DNA of 64,000 nt from Sandaracinaceae bacterium (GTDB lineage: Bacteria > Myxococcota_A > Polyangia > Polyangiales > Houyiibacteriaceae): the NCBI GenBank assembly GCA_020633075.1, contig JACKEI010000004.1, positions 321,891 through 385,890 on the forward strand. The letters run 5' to 3'. Positions 1 through 8,325 of the stretch are shown here, piece by piece; position 1 is the stretch's first letter; each line of letters begins with the position of its first letter. Below the pieces are notes generated by a model. It saw only the letters and a program-made list of their open reading frames with translations. It did not search any database and was not told the DNA's origin. The position numbers were made by a program, and so were the translations under genes.

Positions 1-581
1 TACACGGGACAGCGCACGTCTCTGAGCTGCGCGGAGCGGTCGCGGTCGCGCATGAGCGCGCGCAGCTCGTCGGCCACGGTCTCGCGAGAGACGGCACGCA
101 GCTGGCTGAGATAGGCGGCTGGCACGGTGGGATAGGACGCCGAGAAGTCGTGCGTAAAGAGCCCTGCGACGAACCGTGGCCAGACGTCCGCCTCCGCCTC
201 GAGCGCGGCGACCACCGCTCGCCACGCGTCCCGCATCGTCTCCACCAGGAGCGGCACCGGGCCCAGCGCGATGATGCCCCGCGGCGTCCAGCTCCCCCGC
301 TGGGTTGCGCGTATGGCGCGGTAGCTGCCGCAGCCGACGCCGAGCACGCTGAAGCCCCGTGGTGCCAGCGCGCGGAGCTGCAGACGCAGCTCGTCTTCGA
401 AGGCGTCGAGGTCGTGGCGACCTAGCCGCGCCGGCTCACGCCCATAGCCCGGGGAGTGCACCACATGCACCCGCCGCGCGGCGGCCAGCGCGCTCACCAG
501 GTCTTCGAGGTCTTGGGGCTGCTGCCGGACGCCGTTCAAGATCACCACGTCCGCCCCCCGCCCATACGACTCGATATGCAT
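1..581 (-). CDS. Alpha/beta-hydrolase-like protein, degenerate paralogue, 3' end beyond window
   Basis: The gene begins at an ATG (complement of 579-581) after an AAGGGAAG ribosome-binding site and runs off the left edge, giving about 193 residues. It aligns along its whole length with the hydrolase at 19609-20406: both open with HI(D/E)SYG and share PGYGREPARLGR and a Gly-Ser-Tyr-Arg-Ala stretch. In this copy the oxyanion-side motif reads LNG instead of LHG. The nucleophile elbow reads GVGCG instead of GVSGG, so the serine expected by the family is absent. The fold is probably kept, but hydrolase activity is doubtful and it may act as a binding or sensory protein. The catalytic Asp and His region lies outside the window. 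Confidence 0.75.
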   Translation of the reverse strand, partial: MHIESYGRGADVVILNGVRQQPQDLEDLVSALAAARRVHVVHSPGYGREPARLGRHDLDAFEDELRLQLRALAPRGFSVLGVGCGSYRAIRATQRGSWTPRGIIALGPVPLLVETMRDAWRAVVAALEAEADVWPRFVAGLFTHDFSASYPTVPAAYLSQLRAVSRETVADELRALMRDRDRSAQLRDVRCPV

Positions 582-665
582 CGCCACTTCCCTTCTGCGC
601 GCCACTTCCCTGCGGCTGCGCGCTGACTGTGTGCCTTCACAGTCGTCGACGAGCCGCGGCGCGGC

Positions 666-685
666 CATACCCCAAATGGGCTATG
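666..685. promoter_or_regulatory. Imperfect palindrome upstream of the hydrolase-like gene
   Basis: CATA-C-CCCA and TGGG-C-TATG arms flank an AA centre, with one mismatched pair inside each arm. The centre lies 94.5 bp from the first base of the start codon at 581. The paralogue at 20406 has a stronger palindrome at 95.5 bp, so this may be a decayed version of the same operator. That role is inferred from position only. Confidence 0.35.
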
Positions 686-733
686 CCCTGGCCCCCGCCG
701 GCCCGGCCCGAGCGGTGTGGTAGCGTCCAGGCC

Positions 734-1222
734 ATGAGCGTCTGCAGCGGGCTAGCCCCACGTAGTGCCTGGCGAATTCGCCCCGGCGTCCCCGGCCTCT
801 TCGCCGGGGCGTTCGTTGTCGGCCTCGCCGGGTGCGGCGCTGCGCCCGCCACCCGCCCCACGGCTGCGGAGCCGTCCGCCGCTCTCAGCAGCATTCGTGA
901 CGTCGCTTGGGTCGCCCAGAGCTACCCCGTGTCAGCGCGCGCGCTGGGCTTCAGCAGGCGGCGCAGGTTTGCTTGCAGCGCTTCGCGCAAGCCTTTGATG
1001 GCGGCGAATGGCGAGACGTAGAGACTGTGTGAGGAAACGGATCTCGGCAGCGGCCTCGAAACGGGCCTGGACGCTGCCGGGCTGCACCTGGCGCGTGCCA
1101 TCTTGGCTCCCGACGACGCCATGTGTTGCCCAAGCACGGAGCAGCACGAGACCTGGACCTGGAACGGCACCGAGCTCGTCGAGGACGTCTCGCGGCGGCG
1201 CGTGGAGCCGACGGAGAACTGA
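734..1222 (+). pseudogene. Decayed lipoprotein gene
   Basis: The 5' part encodes a convincing lipoprotein leader (hydrophobic stretch ending in LAGCG) followed by SIRDVAWVAQSYPV, and then the frame ends at 1021. In another frame, about 1033-1222, there is a plausible C-terminal half: LARAILAPDDAMCCPS, then ETWTWNGTELVE and a TGA stop at 1220-1222. A GDA-CCPS-WNG arrangement is familiar from small bacterial lipoproteins that end in a beta-rich domain. The middle can only be read by changing frame more than once. I read it as one lipoprotein broken by frameshifts. Two unrelated fragments remain possible. Confidence 0.35.
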
Positions 1223-1226
1223 GCGC

Positions 1227-2570
1227 TCAGGGCTGCGCGAACGTCGCGCGCTCAGCGACTACGAAGAACGAGGTCGACCACCCGTCGTCGAAGTCGAAGA
1301 TGCAGTTGGGATCGTTGACCGTTGTTCCGTCGCCTTCCACGCAGCCGACGATGACCGGCGTGCAGGTGTCCGACGGGTGTCCCGCGATGATCAGCTGCTC
1401 GAGCCCATCGCCGTCCAGGTCGACGTCGGGCTGGGTGGGCGTGAACCCCAAGCGACGTCCGGCGCCGACGAGATCGGCGAGGCTCAGGTCGCGCGTGACG
1501 GGCTCGCATAGCGGATAGCCGTTGGCGCTCCCCGACCCAAAGAGGTCCATCGCGTGTGCGAGGGAGCGCACCTCCAAGGCACCACACAGCACGCCTTCCA
1601 CGCGCTGCGGGGATGAGGAGTCGGGGAGCGCGCGCAGGCGGAACTGTGCCCGGCGGAGGGGTTCTTGGACGACGACGGCGCCTCCGGTGTTGAGGCGCAG
1701 GTCGGCCACATCGGACTCCATGCCGTCCTCGACGGCGCCGATGTGGGCGAAGTCGAAGGGGAGCGTCGTGGTTTCAACCACGCGCGCGATGGGATCCACA
1801 ACGACCGCGTCCCGCATGGCCACTCGGAAGCGCGGGGGTGGGGCGACGCCCCGTGCCCAGCCGGAGAAGATGACCACCGGCCGCGCCGCGACGTCCCTCA
1901 GCTGCCGCGCGATCTGTGCGTTCCACGCGACCGCCGGGACGGCCAGCGCCTGCCCGGCCGAGTTCTGCCGAACGCCCGTGCCGCTGATGTCGCACCCCTG
2001 AGACACGTCCGTGGCGAAGCCGAGCTCAGTCACCATGAACACCTGCTCACCCCCGCAGCTCGCGGAGCAGCCGTCCCAGTCCGCGCTGCCGCCGTCGTCG
2101 CACAGCTCGGGCTCGGTCAGCGCGCCATCGCCGCAGCTGGCAGCGGACTGACAGGCCAGACAGCTCCCGCTCTCGTCGTCGCACGTCTCGGCGGGGCCGT
2201 CGACGTGCCCGTCACCGCAGGCCTCAAGCTCGCAGGAGGCGCGGCAACCGTCGCCGTTAATGCGGTTTCCGTCGTCGCAGGCTTCGGCGCCTTCCACCAC
2301 GCCGTTGCCGCACAAGGTTGGCCAGCGGCAGCGCGCGCAACCGTCGTTGTCGTCGTCGTTGGCGTCGTCGCAGCTCTCACCGGGGTCCACCAAGCCGTCG
2401 CCGCACCCAGTGACCAGCGGGGGCAGCGCCACGGTCGTCCAGTCGAATCGGGGCCCGGCGTCATGGGTGTCGGGCTCGCGCTGGCCCCCGGCGCAGCCGG
2501 CGATGCTCAGGAGCGCGACGAGCAGCAGGCCGGGGGTCACTCGGTCGGGTGGGGATGCAGCGCGACTCAT
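1227..2570 (-). CDS. DUF4215-type Cys-rich lipoprotein (cassette copy A, second gene)
   Basis: This is a 447-residue secreted lipoprotein. The leader ends in the lipobox SIAGC at about residues 20-24. Four Cys-rich modules follow at roughly 55-180, with the repeated pattern CGDG-x-DPGESCDD and DDGNxxNGDGCRASC that is typical of the myxococcal DUF4215 family. The C-terminal 270 residues are not recognised; they carry an Asp-rich DVDLDGDGLEQL segment that resembles a calcium-binding loop. The ATG overlaps the TGA of the upstream gene (ATGA), so the pair is probably translationally coupled. The product at 13312-14652 is a full-length paralogue. A surface or outer-membrane location is inferred from the leader. 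The function is unknown. Confidence 0.85.
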   Translation of the reverse strand: MSRAASPPDRVTPGLLLVALLSIAGCAGGQREPDTHDAGPRFDWTTVALPPLVTGCGDGLVDPGESCDDANDDDNDGCARCRWPTLCGNGVVEGAEACDDGNRINGDGCRASCELEACGDGHVDGPAETCDDESGSCLACQSAASCGDGALTEPELCDDGGSADWDGCSASCGGEQVFMVTELGFATDVSQGCDISGTGVRQNSAGQALAVPAVAWNAQIARQLRDVAARPVVIFSGWARGVAPPPRFRVAMRDAVVVDPIARVVETTTLPFDFAHIGAVEDGMESDVADLRLNTGGAVVVQEPLRRAQFRLRALPDSSSPQRVEGVLCGALEVRSLAHAMDLFGSGSANGYPLCEPVTRDLSLADLVGAGRRLGFTPTQPDVDLDGDGLEQLIIAGHPSDTCTPVIVGCVEGDGTTVNDPNCIFDFDDGWSTSFFVVAERATFAQP

Positions 2571-4294
2571 GGGGCCTCCGGACCGAAGCGAAGCGTTCTC
2601 CAGTCGACCCCCGACCGGACGGCCGCGGACTCGTACCCAGGGTCGTGTGGGAGCAAGGACCCAAAGTAGTAGAGCCGGGCCTCCACCGAGCCGGGCGACA
2701 CGCTGGCGCGCGGCACGAGCTGCGCCTGTTGGACCCGGAACTGATCGAACGCGCCCGGCTCCCCGCTGGGCGTGAGGAGCTGGGTGTCCAGCGTGGTGAC
2801 GGTGCCGTCGGTGACCGCGTACAGGGCCACGTCGCCGCTGACCTCGCCAGGCCCGAGCACCCACAAGCTGGCTCCTAGGCGGCCCACCGACAGGGGGCGC
2901 CCGCTGGGCCAGACGGCGTGGGGCCAGTTGACAGTGCTCGTGACGGCGTAGCTCTCGGGGAGCCCCGTGTCGGACGCGAGCTCGATGAGCTGTTGGACCC
3001 CCGCCTGGGTGACGCCCAGCAGGTGCACCCGTCGAGCGCCGCCAGGGAGGTCTTCGTCGTGGTCGAACCCGACGAGCTGGACGGTGGTGGCGTCCGTGAG
3101 CGCCTCGACCGACACGGGCTCGGACTCGCGGAACGCGTCACAGTCGGCGGACGCGAAGAAGCGCAGCCCCGCGTTGTCTTGGTCGTAGCGGACGCCCTCG
3201 AAGCGCTCGAAGGTGTCCACCCACGTCATCGCGACCTCTCCCGGCCCAATGACGCTGCGAGCCGCCTGCCACGTGTCGCCGCTGAGGGAGCGGTGCGCGC
3301 CGCGCTCCAGCACGACGCAGCGCAGCTCGGGTGCGTCGGCCGCCGCGCGAAGGCTTGGCGCGTTGATGAGCGGAGACACGTGAGAGCGGTCGCAGGTGTC
3401 GTAGGAGGTGCGCGCGACGCTGACCAGCTCAACCAACGCGACCGCTCCCGCGGCGCTCCCCCGCGCTTCGACCCGGAGGACCAGCGGCTCGTCCCGTGGG
3501 ATGGCGGGGTCGAGGGGCAACGGGCTGCTGCGCGCGCCGACGATGGGCGCCGTGAGCCACCACGACCCGGCGTTCACGACGAGGTTGAACTCGTAGTAGT
3601 AGAGGACGAAGGCCCCGAAGTCGATAGTGGTCTCCGTGGACCGGGCGCCGTCGGCGGTCTCCATCCACATGCGCCACCCGTCCACGCCCCCCGAGGGAAC
3701 GACGTGAGCCGTGACGATGGTCCCGAAGCGAGGGGACACGAACGAGATGAGCAGCTCGGTGCCGGCCGCCCCGAAGAAGTGCACGTCGGCGCCCAAGTCC
3801 GAGATGCCTCCGGTCACCGCGCCGCGCGACTCGATGAACTGCCCAGGCAGCAGCAGGATCGAGTCCTCTCCGTTGATGCCCAACGTGGCTCCGTCCTCGT
3901 CGACCGTCCCCGACGTGACCCACTCCGGGCTGGGGAAGGCCTCGAACTCGGTCCAGCGTCGCAGCTCAAGCGCGGTCCCCGGCCGGAAGGCGCAGTGCTC
4001 GAGCAGCTCGTGACCGAGGCCCCAGCAGCCGGGGTCTGCCCGGTCCACCAGCGGGGCACCGCGAAAGCTGTCGCCGTTGTTGTTGCGCCCGTCGGTGCAG
4101 GCGTTGCCGTCTTCGTGACAGTGCCCGTCGCAGCTTGGGTCGGCGCAGTCCACCACGCCGTCAAAGTCGTCGTCGAGTCCGTTTCCGCAGCGCTCGACAG
4201 ACGACTCCTGCGCCGAGTCGGGGTATCCAAAGAGGGCCGAACACCCCCCGAGCACACAGAACGCGCTCATCACAACAGCCCATAGGAACCTCAC
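2567..4294 (-). CDS. Large lipoprotein with N-terminal Asp/Cys motif (cassette copy A, first gene)
   Basis: The product is 575 residues. The leader ends in VLGGC followed by SALFGYP. A conserved Asp/Cys block at about residues 30-75 (GLDDDFDGVVDCADPSC, then CTDGRNNNGD) resembles the calcium- or metal-binding segments of myxobacterial MopE-like proteins. The remaining 480 residues are probably beta-rich and are not recognised. I chose the GTG at 4294, not an upstream ATG, because the paralogue at 11597 begins with the same GTGAGGT and because an earlier start would run into the divergent gene at 4365. The gene ends in an ATGA overlap with the DUF4215 gene. It is exported and probably surface anchored. 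The function is unknown. Confidence 0.8.
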   Translation of the reverse strand: MRFLWAVVMSAFCVLGGCSALFGYPDSAQESSVERCGNGLDDDFDGVVDCADPSCDGHCHEDGNACTDGRNNNGDSFRGAPLVDRADPGCWGLGHELLEHCAFRPGTALELRRWTEFEAFPSPEWVTSGTVDEDGATLGINGEDSILLLPGQFIESRGAVTGGISDLGADVHFFGAAGTELLISFVSPRFGTIVTAHVVPSGGVDGWRMWMETADGARSTETTIDFGAFVLYYYEFNLVVNAGSWWLTAPIVGARSSPLPLDPAIPRDEPLVLRVEARGSAAGAVALVELVSVARTSYDTCDRSHVSPLINAPSLRAAADAPELRCVVLERGAHRSLSGDTWQAARSVIGPGEVAMTWVDTFERFEGVRYDQDNAGLRFFASADCDAFRESEPVSVEALTDATTVQLVGFDHDEDLPGGARRVHLLGVTQAGVQQLIELASDTGLPESYAVTSTVNWPHAVWPSGRPLSVGRLGASLWVLGPGEVSGDVALYAVTDGTVTTLDTQLLTPSGEPGAFDQFRVQQAQLVPRASVSPGSVEARLYYFGSLLPHDPGYESAAVRSGVDWRTLRFGPEAP

Positions 4295-4364
4295 CCGCCG
4301 AGCGTAGCGCACGAGTGTCGATGGCGCGCCGCGAGAGAGAAAAAAAGCGCTATCGTCGGTCGCG

Positions 4365-5894
4365 ATGACGGGACACACGGAGGTCGCCCCCAACGACCAA
4401 GCAGACCACATCGCCAGGGAGCGCGACCTGTATCGTGCCCTCTTGGAGCTAGGCACGGCCGAGCACGACCTGAGCACGCTGCTGCACGGGGTGCTGGCCA
4501 TCGTCCGGGACCTGACCGGCGCGGCGCAGCTGTACGTGCAGGCGGGCGCGGACCTCGAGGGCAAGCCCCCATACTGGGCGGCCATCGGTGCGTCGTCGGA
4601 AGACGTGAACGTCGCGCGTGCGCACGTGTCGCGCAGCATCTTGCGTGCCGCGCTGTCCGAGCGTGACGTGGTGGAGACTGCCTGCGCGCTCGAGGACGAG
4701 CGGTTTGACGGGGCTGGGAGCGTGCGCGCCAACCGGGTGGGGGCGGTCATCTGCGCGTCCTTGGGGGGCGACCCCGACCGCGGGGTGCTCTACCTTCAAG
4801 GCGCGCGGGGCGGGGGTCTGCACCGGGACGCGGCGCGCATTGTGGCGACCACCGCGATGGCCATCGCCGCCAGCGTGGACCGCGAGGTGCGTCGCGCAGA
4901 GCGAGCCGCCCAAGCGGACGCGACCCAAGCGGCCCGCGAGCGGCTAGCCTGCGACGACGTGGTGGGGCGCTCCGTCGCCTTGGCGCGGGCGCTGGAGCTC
5001 GCGGCGCTCGCAGCAGGCAGCGACTCGCCGGTGCTGCTCACGGGGCCGTCGGGCACAGGCAAGTCCCTCCTGGCGCGGGCTATCGCGCGGGGTGGGCAGC
5101 GCGCAGGCGCGCCGTTTGTGGAGATCAACTGCGCGGCCCTGCCGGGCGAGCTGATCGAGAGTGAGCTCTTTGGGGCCGCGCGTGGCGCCCACAGCACCGC
5201 GTCGGAGACGCGCGCGGGGTTGGTGGCTGCGGCCGAGGGCGGGACGCTGTTTCTGGACGAGCTGGCGGAGCTGCCGCTGCCCGCCCAAGCCAAGCTGCTG
5301 CACCTCACTCAGACGGGCACCTACCACCGGCTGGGCGAGAGCAGCCCGCGTCAGGCCAACGTGCGCATCATCGCGGCCACCAACGCGGACGTCCAAGCCG
5401 AGCTGGGCGAGCGCCGGCTGCGGCGTGACCTGTACTACCGCCTGGCCGTCCTTGAGGTGGCCATGCCTGCGTTGGACGAGCGGCGAGAAGACGTGCCGCT
5501 GTTGGCCGAGCGTCTGGTGCGCGACGTAGCGCGTGACCTCGGCGTCCCAGCGCTGCGTCTCTCGTCTCAGGCGCTCGCCGCGCTCGAGCGGCGCGCGTGG
5601 CCCGGCAACGTGCGCGAGCTTCGCAACGTGATCGAGTTGGGCACGCTGCGGGCTCGCGCGGAGGCCTGCACGGTGCTTGAGCCCGCGCACCTTGGTCTGG
5701 CTCAGTCAGCGTCCAACGTGGCGTCCAGCGAGGCCGCGTCGCTCCAAGCGCGGACGCAGGCGTTTCAACGCGGGGCCATCGAAGAGGCGCTGCGCGCTGC
5801 CGACGGTCGGGCGGCGGCGGCGGCGCAGGCGCTGGGGTTGTCGCGCTCCCACCTGTACCACCTCATCACCACGCTGGACGTCCCGCGCGACTAG
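4365..5894 (+). CDS. GAF-AAA+-Fis enhancer-binding-protein homologue with altered GAFTGA loop
   Basis: This 509-residue protein has the architecture of sigma-54 activators: a GAF-like sensor at about 25-170, an AAA+ domain at about 195-430 and a Fis-type helix-turn-helix at 468-505. Walker A is GPSGTGKS (227-234), Walker B is GGTLFLDE (292-299), and WPGNVREL is present at 412-419. The loop that should read GAFTGA reads GAARGA (270-275), so it lacks the Phe and Thr that contact sigma-54 in studied activators. It may be a DNA-binding ATPase that acts with another sigma factor or as a repressor; that is inference. It is divergent from the lipoprotein cassette A, with a 70-bp shared promoter region, which makes that cassette a natural target. 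Confidence 0.88.
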   Translation: MTGHTEVAPNDQADHIARERDLYRALLELGTAEHDLSTLLHGVLAIVRDLTGAAQLYVQAGADLEGKPPYWAAIGASSEDVNVARAHVSRSILRAALSERDVVETACALEDERFDGAGSVRANRVGAVICASLGGDPDRGVLYLQGARGGGLHRDAARIVATTAMAIAASVDREVRRAERAAQADATQAARERLACDDVVGRSVALARALELAALAAGSDSPVLLTGPSGTGKSLLARAIARGGQRAGAPFVEINCAALPGELIESELFGAARGAHSTASETRAGLVAAAEGGTLFLDELAELPLPAQAKLLHLTQTGTYHRLGESSPRQANVRIIAATNADVQAELGERRLRRDLYYRLAVLEVAMPALDERREDVPLLAERLVRDVARDLGVPALRLSSQALAALERRAWPGNVRELRNVIELGTLRARAEACTVLEPAHLGLAQSASNVASSEAASLQARTQAFQRGAIEEALRAADGRAAAAAQALGLSRSHLYHLITTLDVPRD

Positions 5895-5905
5895 CCGTGC
5901 GGTCC

Positions 5906-6889
5906 CTAGGGTGCGCGCTGTAGGCGTATGTTCAGGGAGGTGGAGTGGTTGGCCTGCACGACGACGTCTTGCTCCCTCGGCGCGTAGCCTGGGGCGCTGA
6001 CGGCTACGCGGTGGGTCCCAGCCGGCACGTCGGCGAGCACCTCGGGTGTGGTGGCGCGCGGTGTCCCGTCTACGCTGATGGTGCCGGTGGGTGTGCTGCG
6101 CACCACCAAGCGACCGACCGCGACGTGGGCCGGGCGGACAACAAACGCGACGCTCACCTCGGCGCCCTCGGTCACGTCGAAGAAGACGGGCGAGGCGACG
6201 ATGGCGTCCGACACGACGCGCGCCTCGTAGCGACCCACGGGCAGCGGGAGAGGGCCGCTGGCTTCAACGTGAGAGCGCAGGCCGTCATCGCGGCGGAGGT
6301 GCAGGGGGGTGTTGTCTGGGACACCCGTGAACTGCGCTGTGCCTCGTCGCGCCTCAAGCGCGAACGTGATGTCTTGTGCCGTGCCCGCCTCGCCGGTGAC
6401 GTGGACGGAGCCTGGCGCGTAGCGCGTGGCTTCGAGGAGGATGCGGTGGGCGCCAGGCAGGACCGCGACCCGGACTGGGGTCACGCCGCGCACGCCGTAC
6501 TCGCGACGATCCACGAACACCTGCGCTCCCGGTGGCTCTGTGGTGATGGTCAGCACGGCGACACGCGCCTCCACGGCGCGTTGTCGACTGGCCGCGTCCG
6601 CGCGCTGTGGCGCGTCTTCGGGCGCCGTGGCGCGGTAGGACTCGAACGAGCTCCAGGCGAGCTGGTCTTCTCCGCTGAGCTGAGCCGTGAGCGCGACGTT
6701 GAAGAGCGTGGTGGGGGAAGGCGCGATGCGGTGCGCGTGGAGGAACGCGCGCAGCGCCTCGGCGAAGTCTCCGGCCGTGTAGTGGGCGCGGCCGCGGGCG
6801 TCGAAGTAGCGCGCGTCCAAGGCGCTGTCAGCGTGCGCGGCGCTGGCCGTCAAGGCGAGCAAGAGCAGGTACGGCGCGAACCGCTTCAT
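5906..6889 (-). CDS. Exported TPR/PEGA-domain protein
   Basis: The product is 327 residues with a clear signal peptide (hydrophobic stretch ending AHA). A short TPR-like region at about 25-90 (ARGRAHYTAGDFAEALRAFL) is followed by PEGA-type beta modules, recognisable as TEPPGAQVFVDRREYG near residue 118 and STPTGTISVDGTPRATTPEV near 265. PEGA domains are extracytoplasmic repeat modules common in myxobacteria and are often linked to kinases. It is the last gene of a three-gene operon: its ATG overlaps the TGA of the preceding PEGA gene, which in turn overlaps the kinase gene. It converges with the enhancer-binding-protein gene, 11 bp apart. A role as the outer-face partner of the kinase is inferred. 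Confidence 0.85.
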   Translation of the reverse strand: MKRFAPYLLLLALTASAAHADSALDARYFDARGRAHYTAGDFAEALRAFLHAHRIAPSPTTLFNVALTAQLSGEDQLAWSSFESYRATAPEDAPQRADAASRQRAVEARVAVLTITTEPPGAQVFVDRREYGVRGVTPVRVAVLPGAHRILLEATRYAPGSVHVTGEAGTAQDITFALEARRGTAQFTGVPDNTPLHLRRDDGLRSHVEASGPLPLPVGRYEARVVSDAIVASPVFFDVTEGAEVSVAFVVRPAHVAVGRLVVRSTPTGTISVDGTPRATTPEVLADVPAGTHRVAVSAPGYAPREQDVVVQANHSTSLNIRLQRAP

Positions 6890-8325
6890 GGCCGCTGAAA
6901 CGACACGGTGGCCGAGGAGGGGGCGTCGTTGGGGTCGTCCAACACGAAGAAGAGCGTGACGCCGACGCCCGCGAGGATGGAGCCGACGCCCAGCAGCACG
7001 TCGCTTGTGCGGTTGAGGAGGCGACCGCGCTCGCGCGCGCTGACGGCCCGCGTGGGGTCGCTCAGCTGCAGGCGCTGAAAGTCTTGGTGACTGCGCCGGG
7101 CCATGGGCGCGGTCACCGCGAACGCCAGCAGGCCGGCCAGGCCGACCGCGCCGACGCTGATGCCGATGGGCGAGCGGCGCGGCCTCCCGGAGGCGCGCAG
7201 CGTGGCTGTCACCCAGGTCTGCTCACCGGGGCGCACCTCCAGCTCGCCCTCCCATGGGTCGCGACCCGGCTCTTCGATGCGGAGCCGGTGGAGCCCGGCG
7301 GGCAGGTCGCGAACGAGCGACGGCGTGAAGCCCACCTCGACTCCGTCCAGCAACAGCAGCGCCCCCGTGGTGTTGGCGGTGACAGTGGCGTCGCCCACGG
7401 GCACCGGCACGTCCACCAGCGACAGGCGCACCCGAGCGGTCTCGTTGGCGGTGACGGTGGCGACGGCGGCCACCACCTCGAAGGTGTCGTTACGGCCGGA
7501 CACGGTGTAGGCGCCAGGGGCAAGGGAGAACTCGCCGGGCGCGGTGCCCTCGGCCACCAGGGTTCCGTCGGGGGCGTGCACTTGCACCGGGATGGCCGTG
7601 CGAGACTCGAGCTGCATGGTGCCCACCACGCGCACGATGGATGTGTCGACCGCGACCTCCTGCCCGCGCACCAGCTCGACCTCCACGCTGACGTCTTCAA
7701 ACCCTGGGCGAGAGAGCATGACGCGGTGCGTCCCCGGAGCCAGCGCCACGAGGCGCGGCGTCAGGCCGTAGCTGCCGTGGTCGGGGGTGTCCACGTAGAT
7801 GGAGGCGCCGGGAGGGTCGCTCACGACGCGCACGCGCGCCACCTCGGCGAGCAGCGCCTGCATGGCGCGCTCGGCCTCGGCGCGGCGCCCCTCGTGTCCG
7901 TCCAGCGTGTCTTCTTGGGCGAGGTACTCGGCAAAGTACGAGAACGCGTTCTCGGCGTCGCGCAGCTGCTGAAAGCAGAGGGCCACGTTGTAGAGCAGAC
8001 GCGGGTTGGGGGCGATGCGGTGCGCCCACAGGAACTCCTCGATGGCCTGCGGGAAGTCGCGCGCCTCGAAGTGCGCGCGCGCGCGCGCGTCGTGGAAGCG
8101 TGCCTCGGCGGCTTCGTCGGCGCGCGCCACCGACGCGATCGATGAGAACGCCACGACGGTGAAGAGGGCGACGCGGGCGACGCGGGCAAGGCCGGCGACG
8201 AGGGCGACGCGGGGAAGGCCGGCGACGCGGGCGACGCGGGCGCGCGCCGTCGCGCGGGGCGAGTACAGCGGCGGCGCGGACTGGCGGGCGCCTGTGCGCA
8301 CAGAGTGGGCTTGGACGTGACTCAT
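6886..8325 (-). CDS. Exported TPR/PEGA-domain protein with C-terminal membrane segment
   Basis: The product is 479 residues. The first 65 residues form a long repetitive leader (ARVARVAG-like units) ending ASVARADEAAEARF. A TPR-like region at about 72-130 resembles that of the neighbouring PEGA protein. PEGA modules follow at about 150-210 (VSDPPGASIYVDTPDHGSYG) and about 315-375 (ANTTGALLLLDGVEVGFTPS). A transmembrane segment at about 395-415 precedes a short loop, and a second hydrophobic stretch (VLLGVGSILAGVGVTLFFVL) lies near the end. The gene overlaps both neighbours by ATGA. The true start may be internal, because a 50-residue basic repeat before the hydrophobic core is unusual; a shorter form starting after the repeat cannot be excluded. 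Confidence 0.83.
   Translation of the reverse strand: MSHVQAHSVRTGARQSAPPLYSPRATARARVARVAGLPRVALVAGLARVARVALFTVVAFSSIASVARADEAAEARFHDARARAHFEARDFPQAIEEFLWAHRIAPNPRLLYNVALCFQQLRDAENAFSYFAEYLAQEDTLDGHEGRRAEAERAMQALLAEVARVRVVSDPPGASIYVDTPDHGSYGLTPRLVALAPGTHRVMLSRPGFEDVSVEVELVRGQEVAVDTSIVRVVGTMQLESRTAIPVQVHAPDGTLVAEGTAPGEFSLAPGAYTVSGRNDTFEVVAAVATVTANETARVRLSLVDVPVPVGDATVTANTTGALLLLDGVEVGFTPSLVRDLPAGLHRLRIEEPGRDPWEGELEVRPGEQTWVTATLRASGRPRRSPIGISVGAVGLAGLLAFAVTAPMARRSHQDFQRLQLSDPTRAVSARERGRLLNRTSDVLLGVGSILAGVGVTLFFVLDDPNDAPSSATVSFQRP
8167..8242. repeat. Short GC-rich tandem repeat inside a leader sequence
   Basis: GGCGACGCGGGCGACGCGGG units alternate with GGCAAGGCCGGCGAC variants. They encode the alternating ARVARVAG/LPRVALVAG leader of the PEGA protein on the minus strand. 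Such repeats can expand or contract by slippage, and in-frame changes would alter leader length. Confidence 0.6.
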
